DNA from: an uncultured Carboxylicivirga sp.
GTDB lineage: Bacteria; Bacteroidota; Bacteroidia; Bacteroidales; Marinilabiliaceae
Direction: 5' to 3'
Assembly (NCBI GenBank): GCA_947503525.1
Contig: CANNEA010000002.1
Span: forward strand, 1,240,001 to 1,304,000
DNA length: 64,000 nt
Made by a program: the position numbers and the translations under genes. Within the stretch, counting starts at the first letter, position 1. Every line of letters begins with the position of its first letter. Below are positions 56,675 to 64,000 of this stretch, in pieces. The notes below the pieces were generated by a model. The model did not search any database, was not told where the DNA came from, and saw only the letters and a program-made list of their open reading frames with translations.

Positions 56675-58306
56675 ATGAAAAACCTATCATTATTGATTTG
56701 TGCACTATTATTAATGGCATCGTGCACCAATACAGCTAAAAAGCAAGAGAGTGGTCAGGAAGCAACTAAAGAAGTGGCTTACCAGCTTCCGCCCTATAAT
56801 CCCTTTTTAATACAAAACAGTCACTACCCCTCGGTGCATTTTAATCCGGCACAAAGCGATGTAAGTGCTTTGCCTTCCTGGAATATGAGTGGTACCATTA
56901 AAGAAGAGAATGTGCAGTGGTTGCCATGGGTCACTTCAATCGGAACCGTGCACCGTCCGTATGCAAATGGTGAAGAGGCCTTATTTGTATCCGGAACCAA
57001 TAAGGTAGGTAAAATTAAAATTAGTAATGGTGCCTTTGAATGGGTCGATGAAGTTGTTGTTCCAGGCTTTGAATATGAGGTGCCTGGAGATGATGAAATC
57101 AAGGCTACAGTTGATGAAATGATTGCTGGCGGGACGGATGAAGCTGAATACTTACCTCCTTATGCCAAACATGTGAAAGCCATCAAACAAAGTTCGGCTA
57201 ACATTGGCAATGGTATTTACACCATGATGGACAATGAAGGAAACTATTTCTGTGGTTTTGGAACCTCTATTTATAAAGTTAGTGATAAAACACCTGGCGA
57301 TATTAATTCGGAAATTGAAATCACCAAGTCTTTTAATGTTAAAGATGGCGTAACACCTGAAGAAGCCAAGCAGATTAGCCGGATTTTTGCTTTGGGTATG
57401 ACTTACGATGGGCACATTGCAGTGGCCATGCCAGGTATTATAGCCGTATTAACCCGCGACCTAAGCGATATGCAATATGTAATGTTGGATGGTGAAGCGG
57501 TAGACAATGGCATTAGCATTGATGATAAGGGTGGCATTTATTGCGTTACCTCAAAGTACATGCGTAAAATTGTTTGGGATGGCACTAAGCTTTCCGACAA
57601 AGAAGAAGATGGTGCCTGGAAAGCGGCCTACGATCATGTGCCAAATCCGAAAGCTCTATCGCGTGGCTCAGGTAATACACCTGCATTAATGGGGTTTGGG
57701 CCTGACGAAGACCACTTGGTATTTGTGGCCGATGCTGGCGATGACATTAGCGCTGTAGCTTTCTGGCGCGATGAAATACCTGAAGATTTTAAACAAAAAG
57801 AAGGCACCCAATCACGACGCATTGCTGATCAGATTAAGCTAACGATTGATGTGCCGGCTACCATCGAATGGTCGCCACACATTTATGGTAATGGCGTTAT
57901 GATGATGGCCTCGGCCTGGGAAGATCCCGTATATGATGAAAATGGAAAACTGGCCATTTTCGAAACCGTATTAACTGCCGGGGTAACACGTAAGCCTCCA
58001 GCAGCCGTTGAAAAATGGAGCTGGGACAAAGCCAGTCGATCACTAAAAAGTGATTGGACTAAGCACCGTGGTTTGCAATGGGCCTTACATCCTGTGTCAT
58101 CAACAAGTAATACCGTTACTTTAACGCTAGCTGAAAACGGAATATACTCTTTGGTAAGCTATGACTGGACAACGGGCAAAGAAGTGTCTAATTTAGTCTT
58201 AGGAAATAATCCTATTTTTAATACAGCTGGTGGCTTATTTATACCTGTTGATGAGAACAGAATATACATCACAGGTGTTATGGGACCAGTAATGATTACT
58301 AAATAG
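56675..58306 (+). CDS. Propeller-like lipoprotein of unknown function
   Basis: The 543-residue product is a lipoprotein (LLMASCTN, Cys17). The mature part has repeated strand-turn units (ALFVSGTNKVGKIKISNGAFEWVDEV, GIYTMMDNEGNYFCGFGTSIYKVSD, NGISIDDKGGIYCVTSKYMRKIVWDG) that suggest a beta-propeller, but I recognise no named family and no catalytic motif. It lies between two sulfatases, 56 bases after the first of them. A binding or enzyme role on the sulfatase product is possible, not shown. Confidence 0.75.
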   Translation: MKNLSLLICALLLMASCTNTAKKQESGQEATKEVAYQLPPYNPFLIQNSHYPSVHFNPAQSDVSALPSWNMSGTIKEENVQWLPWVTSIGTVHRPYANGEEALFVSGTNKVGKIKISNGAFEWVDEVVVPGFEYEVPGDDEIKATVDEMIAGGTDEAEYLPPYAKHVKAIKQSSANIGNGIYTMMDNEGNYFCGFGTSIYKVSDKTPGDINSEIEITKSFNVKDGVTPEEAKQISRIFALGMTYDGHIAVAMPGIIAVLTRDLSDMQYVMLDGEAVDNGISIDDKGGIYCVTSKYMRKIVWDGTKLSDKEEDGAWKAAYDHVPNPKALSRGSGNTPALMGFGPDEDHLVFVADAGDDISAVAFWRDEIPEDFKQKEGTQSRRIADQIKLTIDVPATIEWSPHIYGNGVMMMASAWEDPVYDENGKLAIFETVLTAGVTRKPPAAVEKWSWDKASRSLKSDWTKHRGLQWALHPVSSTSNTVTLTLAENGIYSLVSYDWTTGKEVSNLVLGNNPIFNTAGGLFIPVDENRIYITGVMGPVMITK

Positions 58307-58331
58307 TACCAACTTTTAATAAGTTATTAAA

Positions 58332-59861
58332 ATGAAAAAAACACTTTTAACTATTGCAATGGCATTCCTGCTTGTGTTGGGAATGAGTGCACAGAAAAAC
58401 AAGAAACCCAATATTGTTGTGATATGGGGTGATGATGTAGGTTGGTTTAATGTAAGCGCCTACAATATGGGTATGATGGGTTATCGTACACCAAATATCG
58501 ACCGTATTGGTCAGGAAGGTATTGTATTTACCGATTGTTATGGAGAGAACTCCTGTACGGCAGGTAGAGCCGCTTTTATCACTGGTCAAAGTCCTTTCCG
58601 TACCGGATTGTTGAAAGTGGGATTACCAGGAGCAAAAGAAGGAATGAGCGAAAAGGATCCAACCTTGGCTGGCCTGCTTAAAGCGCATGGTTATACTACA
58701 GGCCAGTTTGGAAAAAACCACTTGGGTGATCGCGATGAGCATTTGCCAACCAATCATGGTTTTGATGAGTTCTTTGGGAATTTATATCACCTAAATGCTG
58801 AGGAGGAGCCTGAGAATGAGGATTACCCTAAGAATCCGGAATTTAAAGAAAAATTTGGCCCACGCGGTGTAATTCTATCTTCAGCTGATGGACCGATTAA
58901 AGATACTGGCCCGCTTACCCGTAAGCGCATGGAAACAGTAGATGAAGAATTCTTAGCCGGATCATTGGAATTTATGGAAAAAGCGCATAAAGAAGAAAAA
59001 CCGTTCTTTTTGTGGTTTAACTCATCTCGTATGCACATTTGGACGCACCTAAAGGAGGCTTCAAAAGGAGTGACAGGGCAAGGCGTATATGCCGATGGTA
59101 TGGCTGAGCATGATGGGCATGTTGGTCAGATTTTAGACAAATTGGCAGAACTAGGTATTGATGAAAATACCATTGTTATCTATTCAACCGATAATGGGGC
59201 TGAGACTTGTACGTGGCCTGATGGAGGTACCATTCCTTTTTATGGTGAAAAGAATACAACCTGGGAAGGTGGATTCAGAGTGCCGGCAGTTATGCGTTGG
59301 CCAGCTAAAATCAAGCCAGGTCAAATCAGTAATGAATTAATATCGCATCAGGATTGGTTACCAACTCTTATGGCTGCTGTAGGCGATGATAATATCAAAG
59401 AAGACCTTTTAAAAGGTAAAAAAGCCATTGGCCGTGATTACAAGGTACACCTTGACGGTTACAACTTCTTACCTTATATGTTGGGTGAAGAGACCAAAGG
59501 GCCGCGTAGAGAATTCTTCTATTTCACGGATGATGGTTCAATATCAGCGCTTCGTTATAACGATTGGAAAGTGATGTTTACGATGCAGGAAGCACACGGT
59601 CTTGAGGTGTGGAGTCAGCCATACACTCAGCTGCGTTTACCAATGATTACCAACTTAAAACGCGATCCATTTGAACGTGCCCATTACGAAGCTGAAGGTT
59701 TTGATCGTTGGGGTATAGATCGTCTGTTTGTATTGGTTCCTGCTCAAAGTGTTGTTAAAGACTTTTTAGTGACCTTCCAGCAGTATCCACCACGTCAGAA
59801 GCCGGGAAGTTTCTCATTGGATAGAGTATTGGAATCCTTACAGCAAAACAGTTCGCATTAA
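58332..59861 (+). CDS. Type I sulfatase with CTAGR active-site motif
   Basis: The 509-residue product has a signal peptide (about 1-20, MSAQ) and a compact sulfatase domain without the C-terminal extension of the other two. Metal ligands Asp34-Asp35 in IWGDDVGWFN and IYSTDNGAETCTW are present. The formylglycine site is Cys75 in SCTAGRAAF, so alanine replaces the proline of the usual C-x-P-x-R; C-x-A-x-R is an accepted variant. It is therefore a separate subfamily from the two long enzymes, perhaps acting on a different sulfate ester. A stem-loop follows. Confidence 0.92.
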   Translation: MKKTLLTIAMAFLLVLGMSAQKNKKPNIVVIWGDDVGWFNVSAYNMGMMGYRTPNIDRIGQEGIVFTDCYGENSCTAGRAAFITGQSPFRTGLLKVGLPGAKEGMSEKDPTLAGLLKAHGYTTGQFGKNHLGDRDEHLPTNHGFDEFFGNLYHLNAEEEPENEDYPKNPEFKEKFGPRGVILSSADGPIKDTGPLTRKRMETVDEEFLAGSLEFMEKAHKEEKPFFLWFNSSRMHIWTHLKEASKGVTGQGVYADGMAEHDGHVGQILDKLAELGIDENTIVIYSTDNGAETCTWPDGGTIPFYGEKNTTWEGGFRVPAVMRWPAKIKPGQISNELISHQDWLPTLMAAVGDDNIKEDLLKGKKAIGRDYKVHLDGYNFLPYMLGEETKGPRREFFYFTDDGSISALRYNDWKVMFTMQEAHGLEVWSQPYTQLRLPMITNLKRDPFERAHYEAEGFDRWGIDRLFVLVPAQSVVKDFLVTFQQYPPRQKPGSFSLDRVLESLQQNSSH

Positions 59862-59886
59862 GAATTTAGTTAAGCTTAATTAATAA

Positions 59887-59912
59887 AGCAGGCGGAGTTA
59901 CTTCCGCCTGCT
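59887..59912 (+). other. Intercistronic stem-loop after the third sulfatase
   Basis: AGCAGGCGGA at 59887-59896 and TCCGCCTGCT at 59903-59912 form a perfect ten-base GC-rich stem with a six-base loop. It is followed by ATTAAAACAAAA, not a T-tract, so it is not an intrinsic terminator by sequence. Confidence 0.8.
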
Positions 59913-59924
59913 ATTAAAACAAAA

Positions 59925-61118
59925 ATGAATATTAAAGCCAAATACATCGTGTTTCTGCTTACATGTTTTATGTGCACATGTAATGCCTTGGCGGCTATAA
60001 ATGCCAGCCAGGATGCTAAGGACTTGCCGTATGGAAACAAGGGTTTTATATTCCAACACGAGAGTGGTGATTACTTAATGCACATTGAATTCAGAGGTCA
60101 ATTCAGGTTGGCCTATCCTACCGATGTGGATCCTATCTTAAATACCGACTATCAAAAAGAATCCGTTCACTTGAACATTCGTCGGGCTCGCCTTAAAGTA
60201 GGGGGACACACTTACAAAACTTGGTTAAAGTATTATCTGGAATACGAGTTGCAATCCACCAGTTTGCTTGATTTTAGATTAATGTATGAAAAAAATAAGG
60301 CCCTTAAAATAAAAGTGGGGCAGTGGAAAGTACAATATAACCGTGAACGCATTATTTCATCGGGCAAGCAGCAAACCATGGAGCGTTCTATCTTAACCCG
60401 TGCCTTTACGGTTGACCGTCAACAAGGCTTGTCCATCTTTGGGCATTTAGAAGGGCAGGGAGCTGCTAATTTTAACTATTGGGCTTCTGTTTTTATGGGA
60501 ACCGGTCGTGGTGCCACAGAAAATGATGATGAGCATCTAATGTATATGGGGCGCTTACAGTGGAATCCTAATGGAAAAGTATTAGCCTTTTCAGGATCAG
60601 ATATTGAATATCACGAAACTCTGGTCATGTTGTTGGCTATTGGCGGAGTCACAAATCGAAGTCCGTATACCAGATTCTCGCAAGGTGGAGGAGGGCAGTT
60701 GGAAGGCTTCGAAGATGGTGTGTCGGGGCAGTACCGAATAAATCAAATGATGCAGGAGTCGGCCGGAAAGATCAAGGGTTTCAGCTGGCAACAAGAGTTG
60801 CACTATAAGCAAATAAATGATAAATTGAATAAGCACAGAACCGAGATGATGGGGCATTTATTTCAGGCCGGATACGCTTTTAAGTGTAAGGAAGCAAGTA
60901 AAGATAAATTGGAAGTATACGGACGCCAGGCTTTTTATTATCCGACAATTAAGGATAAATCCCAATATAGAAGTGAATGGTCCTTGGGCATGAATTATTT
61001 TATTGTTGGGCATCGACTGAAAACAACAGGTGAACTGTCCCATATAAATTCACAATTTGAATCGGACGAACTACTCAGTGGCTGGCGCTATCGCTTGCAA
61101 TTGGATATTTCGTTTTAA
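59925..61118 (+). CDS. OprO/OprP-type porin
   Basis: The 397-residue product has a signal peptide (about 1-25) and a mature beta-barrel. HLNIRRARLKVGGHTYKTWLKYYLEYEL followed by KIKVGQWKVQYNRERIISSGKQQTMERS is the signature of the phosphate-selective porin family (PF07396), and it ends in aromatic LDISF. Such porins prefer anions, which fits a role in the passage of sulfate or sulfated compounds. It is separated from the preceding sulfatase only by a stem-loop. Confidence 0.88.
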   Translation: MNIKAKYIVFLLTCFMCTCNALAAINASQDAKDLPYGNKGFIFQHESGDYLMHIEFRGQFRLAYPTDVDPILNTDYQKESVHLNIRRARLKVGGHTYKTWLKYYLEYELQSTSLLDFRLMYEKNKALKIKVGQWKVQYNRERIISSGKQQTMERSILTRAFTVDRQQGLSIFGHLEGQGAANFNYWASVFMGTGRGATENDDEHLMYMGRLQWNPNGKVLAFSGSDIEYHETLVMLLAIGGVTNRSPYTRFSQGGGGQLEGFEDGVSGQYRINQMMQESAGKIKGFSWQQELHYKQINDKLNKHRTEMMGHLFQAGYAFKCKEASKDKLEVYGRQAFYYPTIKDKSQYRSEWSLGMNYFIVGHRLKTTGELSHINSQFESDELLSGWRYRLQLDISF

Positions 61119-61129
61119 AACCTAATACT

Positions 61130-61678
61130 ATGAAACATCTAATTGCATTTATTTTGATAGGCTTAAGCTGTTCTTTGCTGTATGCTCAGGATAGTACTGC
61201 TGTGGTTGTTCCCAAACAACAAAAAAGCAGCAAAGACAAAATCTATTACGGGGGTAATATTGGCTTGTCTTTTGGCTCCTATACCATGATTGCCATCAGA
61301 CCATTGGTGGCTTACAAGTTTACACCCAAACTATCAGGTGGTGTAAAGCTGTCTTATGAATACATAAGCGATAAACGCTACTCGAGCACTTATAATTCTT
61401 CCAATTATGGAGGAAGTTTATTCGCGCGATATCGTGTTGTACAGCCGCTTTATTTGCATGCCGAATATGCAGCAATGAACTATGAATTGTATAATGCCTT
61501 GGGAGAATCGCAGCGTGAATGGGTGCCCTTCTTATTAGTAGGAGCGGGTTACAGTCAACGTGTAAGTGCCAACAGTTGGTTGAACGTGCAGATCCTTTTT
61601 GATGTATTGCAAAACGAAAGTTCACCCTATAAAAGTGGAGAGCCATTTTACAGTATAGGGGTTGGTGTTGGATTTTAA
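61130..61678 (+). CDS. Small outer membrane beta-barrel protein
   Basis: The 182-residue product has a signal peptide (MKHLIAFILIGLSCSLLYAQ) and about eight beta-strands (GGNIGLSFGSYTMIAIRPLVAYKF, LSGGVKLSYEYISD, GSLFARYRVVQPLYLHAEYAAM), ending GVGVGF. The family is not identified further. It starts 11 bases after the porin gene. Confidence 0.75.
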   Translation: MKHLIAFILIGLSCSLLYAQDSTAVVVPKQQKSSKDKIYYGGNIGLSFGSYTMIAIRPLVAYKFTPKLSGGVKLSYEYISDKRYSSTYNSSNYGGSLFARYRVVQPLYLHAEYAAMNYELYNALGESQREWVPFLLVGAGYSQRVSANSWLNVQILFDVLQNESSPYKSGEPFYSIGVGVGF

Positions 61679-61705
61679 TAAGAATAATATATAAACAGAA
61701 TTACT

Positions 61706-62542
61706 ATGAAAAAGATTTCTTTATTATTGACACTTTTTTTATGTGTAGGATTTGTTTTTGCACAGGAAGAAGAAAGCGCACAAGCGGCTCAGGATCGTGA
61801 GTCGATGGCTGTTGATGCCACGGCTACGCAATGGAGCTTTCAGTTTGCTTATCAAGCTATGCCTGACTATTATGGTGGAACTATAAGCGATGGTTCAGCA
61901 AGGCCCTTAGGTTTAGACGACTATGTTCAATTACGTATTGTTGCACCTATTCCTTTGAAAAAGTTTACCATTTTACCGCGTTTAACGCTTCGTCATTACG
62001 AAAATGCCAATACGGGTAAGAATGGAATGGGAAATACAGAGTTATTTGCCTTAATCGTACCCAAAGCCTGGGACTGGGGATCTGGTCGTGTTGGTTTAGG
62101 TCCATTGGTTACCTTGCCAGGTAATGAGCATGTGGCTAAAGATGAGTGGGGCTATGGATTAGCAGGAGCCTACGTGAATAACAAAGGCAAATTCTTTTAT
62201 GGCTTATTATTAACACAATCCTTCAGAGCCATTGATCCAAATACCTTACCGGCTGGAACATCAGATACAAACCCCCTTGGTATTGCGCCATTTGTCAATT
62301 ATCGAATTGATAAAGGTTGGTATGTGCAAACAGCTGATATAGTTGCCCTTTATTCATGGGATAAAAATCAAGTGTATGTACCAATGGGTGCTCGTATTGG
62401 TAAGGTTTGGGTAGGTGAAAAAAGCTCTTGGAACCTCTATGGTGAGTATCGTACCAGTATGGTTTATAAGGGATGGGATGGTTCTGCAGTGAAGAACTCT
62501 TATCGCATAAACTTATCTTACACGATGCCAATTGGCTTGTAA
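61706..62542 (+). CDS. Outer membrane protein, transporter-like
   Basis: The 278-residue product has a signal peptide (MKKISLLLTLFLCVGFVFAQ) and a mature barrel-like part with VQLRIVAPIPLKKFTILPRLTLRHYEN, ELFALIVPKAW and GVGPLVTLP-type text (here GLGPLVTLPG), ending YTMPIGL. It resembles neuromedin-U/PF13557-like outer membrane proteins. It follows the previous barrel gene after 27 bases. Confidence 0.72.
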   Translation: MKKISLLLTLFLCVGFVFAQEEESAQAAQDRESMAVDATATQWSFQFAYQAMPDYYGGTISDGSARPLGLDDYVQLRIVAPIPLKKFTILPRLTLRHYENANTGKNGMGNTELFALIVPKAWDWGSGRVGLGPLVTLPGNEHVAKDEWGYGLAGAYVNNKGKFFYGLLLTQSFRAIDPNTLPAGTSDTNPLGIAPFVNYRIDKGWYVQTADIVALYSWDKNQVYVPMGARIGKVWVGEKSSWNLYGEYRTSMVYKGWDGSAVKNSYRINLSYTMPIGL

Positions 62543-62552
62543 GCTTTACTAT

Positions 62553-63116
62553 ATGATTGTAAAGCCAAAAAAACTCCTAATTTTAGTATTGAGCATTGCG
62601 TTTTTCAGCGTAAATGCTCAAACTCATCATGCAGAAGGAGGTGGTCATGAACAGCTACATAAATTTAGCCTTATTACAGCTAATTCATTAATTCGAAATA
62701 GTTTATCGCTGGACGGAAATAACACCCTTATTGTTCCAACCTTTGGGTTTAATTACGATTATTATTTTAATGCAAAATGGGGAGCGGGTATTCATTCTGA
62801 CATTCTACTTCAGCAGTTTAAAGTAGAGACACATAAAACAGACAATATCTTAGTCAGAGATAATCCGGTTGCATTGTGTGGGATGTTGAATTATAAACCC
62901 AGTCATAACTTTGTCCTTATGGGTGGCTTTGGTTATGAGCTTGAGAAGCATGAAACTTTAAATATTTTTCGTTTTGGTGTAGGTTATGAAATTCCAATTC
63001 AAAACAATTGGGAAATTGGTTTTGACCTGGAGTATGATATTAAGATAAATGCATACGGCGCATTAATGTTTGGCGTTGTTTTTAGTAAAATTTATCCACG
63101 ATTGAAGAATCATTAG
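62553..63116 (+). CDS. Outer membrane beta-barrel protein of unknown function
   Basis: The frame is open from 62532, overlapping the previous gene, but ATG 62553 gives a better signal peptide (MIVKPKKLLILVLSIAFFSVNAQ). The mature part (about 165 residues) has paired strands with ISLNK-free, aromatic-rich text such as NPVALCGMLNYKPSHNFVLMGGFGYEL. The histidine-rich stretch THHAEGGGHEQLH follows the cleavage site and could bind metal. Ten bases after the previous gene. Confidence 0.7.
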   Translation: MIVKPKKLLILVLSIAFFSVNAQTHHAEGGGHEQLHKFSLITANSLIRNSLSLDGNNTLIVPTFGFNYDYYFNAKWGAGIHSDILLQQFKVETHKTDNILVRDNPVALCGMLNYKPSHNFVLMGGFGYELEKHETLNIFRFGVGYEIPIQNNWEIGFDLEYDIKINAYGALMFGVVFSKIYPRLKNH

Positions 63117-63152
63117 CAAAGTATTTGATTCTGGCTCTAACACAGCTTAGGC

Positions 63153-64000
63153 ATGATTGATGTAAAAAGGATAAAAAATATAGTAAAAGGTAATGGTTTG
63201 AAAAGCTTTAGGTTTTATACTTTATTCATAATAATTATTGCAGGCTTTCAATTGAATGCGCAAAAATTTAATGAGTATTTTGTAGATTCTACGGATAATA
63301 GTTTGGATGTAAGTGGTTTTTTGAATAGCCCAGCAGGGTTTATGCCTGTTCCTTTATTAATAACTGAACCAGCTGTTGGTATTGGAGGAGGTATGGCTGC
63401 AGTTTTTTTCCATAACAAGAAAAACTTCATTAATAGTGGAGGAAAAGGGCAGTTGCCACCAATTATGACTGTGGGAGCAGCCGCATATACATCAAATGAT
63501 ACCTGGTTTGCGCTTGCTGCACATCAGGGATCTTATAAAAACGATCGATTCAGATATACCGGAGCGGTGGGGTATGCGAGTGTCAATATGGGTTTTTATG
63601 GAGCAGGAATATTGGAAGGAGAATTCAGGTTCGATTTCAACCTTAAGAGCATATTTACCTTTCATGAGTTTTCGTTCAGGCCAATAAAAAATATCCCGTT
63701 ATTTACAGGCTTCAACTATTTATATATGGGAAGTGAGGTAAATTTTCTGACTGGAATTGATGTTCCGGAATTGGAGGTGCTAACCGAAAACACCAATTCA
63801 GCCGGAATGAATTTTATAGTAATGTGGGATAGTCGGGATAACAGCTTCACTCCTAGTTCAGGCATATTTACAGCTTTTGATTTAGGCAGGTATTCTAAGT
63901 TGTTTGGAGGAGAGGTGGAGTACTCTAACTTTGCTAATCGTACTTATTTATATATTCCTACTCTGGAGCAGAAACTAGTTGGAGGGTTCAGACTTTACGC
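63153..64000 (+). CDS. Omp85-type outer membrane barrel, truncated at window edge
   Basis: ATG 63153 opens a frame that is still open at the last base of the window. The visible 282 residues contain a membrane-type signal (about 20-36, IIIIAGFQLNAQ) and then barrel strands (ITEPAVGIGGGMAAVFF, WDSRDNSFTPSSGIFTAFDLG). The motif D-x-RDN-x-x-TPxxG is the hallmark of the Omp85/surface antigen D15 barrel (PF01103). No POTRA domain is visible between signal and barrel, so it appears to be a POTRA-less member. It follows the 62553 gene by 36 bases and probably belongs to the same block. Confidence 0.85.
   Translation, partial: MIDVKRIKNIVKGNGLKSFRFYTLFIIIIAGFQLNAQKFNEYFVDSTDNSLDVSGFLNSPAGFMPVPLLITEPAVGIGGGMAAVFFHNKKNFINSGGKGQLPPIMTVGAAAYTSNDTWFALAAHQGSYKNDRFRYTGAVGYASVNMGFYGAGILEGEFRFDFNLKSIFTFHEFSFRPIKNIPLFTGFNYLYMGSEVNFLTGIDVPELEVLTENTNSAGMNFIVMWDSRDNSFTPSSGIFTAFDLGRYSKLFGGEVEYSNFANRTYLYIPTLEQKLVGGFRLY

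Noticed and set aside
51241-59912. Stem-loops after the sulfatases as intrinsic terminators
   Set aside because: None is followed by a T-tract, and the downstream genes lack evident promoters of their own.
47214-63116. Polysaccharide utilisation locus
   Set aside because: No SusC/SusD pair, no glycoside hydrolase and no hybrid two-component regulator in the block; sulfatases alone are not enough.

Overview
The window is a contiguous, AT-rich bacterial chromosome segment from a member of the Bacteroidota, most likely a Bacteroidales/Marinilabiliales-type marine or gut-related organism (this placement is inference). The clues are the ribosomal operon order (rpsG-fusA-rpsJ through rplQ, with secY-map-infA-rpmJ and no adk), several TAnnTTTG-type -7 promoter elements, general scarcity of Shine-Dalgarno sequences, and families typical of the phylum (propeller sensor proteins, DUF4421, paired TamA/TamB, WbuC cupin).

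Region 1 (1-17274) is one co-directional translation and transcription operon: the 3' end of rpsG, fusA, 27 further ribosomal protein genes, secY, map, infA and rpoA, closed by two tandem intrinsic terminators. The only large internal gap lies before rpsD and holds an inverted repeat plus a 14-bp tandem repeat. Region 2 (17309-35515) is ordinary chromosome: eno, a mitochondrial-type citrate synthase, a periplasmic propeller sensor fused to a SpoIIE-type phosphatase, a hybrid histidine kinase with a degenerate ATPase domain, a secreted unknown plus ettA, a response regulator fused to an adenylate cyclase, a WbuC-like cupin, hisS, hutH and ychF, with clear terminators between units. Region 3 (35487-43772, minus strand) is a tight four-gene operon: TamA/BamA-like outer membrane protein, TamB, a TPR protein and a DUF3859-like protein.

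Region 4 (43914-64000) is the accessory part of most interest. A membrane-anchored PAS/AAA+ sigma-54 activator (43914-46007) is followed, after a convergent DUF4421 gene, by a block of at least 14 plus-strand genes: a small cytoplasmic protein, a small secreted protein, a PF13557-like outer membrane protein, three type I sulfatases, two paralogous DUF1254/DUF1214 envelope proteins, a propeller-like lipoprotein, an OprO/OprP-type porin, three further beta-barrel proteins and a truncated Omp85-type barrel. Directly upstream of the first gene is a good sigma-54 motif (GG-N10-GC) with an inverted repeat about 110 bp upstream of the expected transcription start, where an enhancer-binding protein would bind. 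No SusC/SusD pair or glycoside hydrolase is present, so this does not look like a polysaccharide utilisation locus. My reading, which is inference, is a sigma-54-controlled envelope system for desulfating and taking up a small sulfated compound. Each of the three sulfatase genes is followed by a strong stem-loop without a T-tract, which suggests transcript-level tuning of individual segments.
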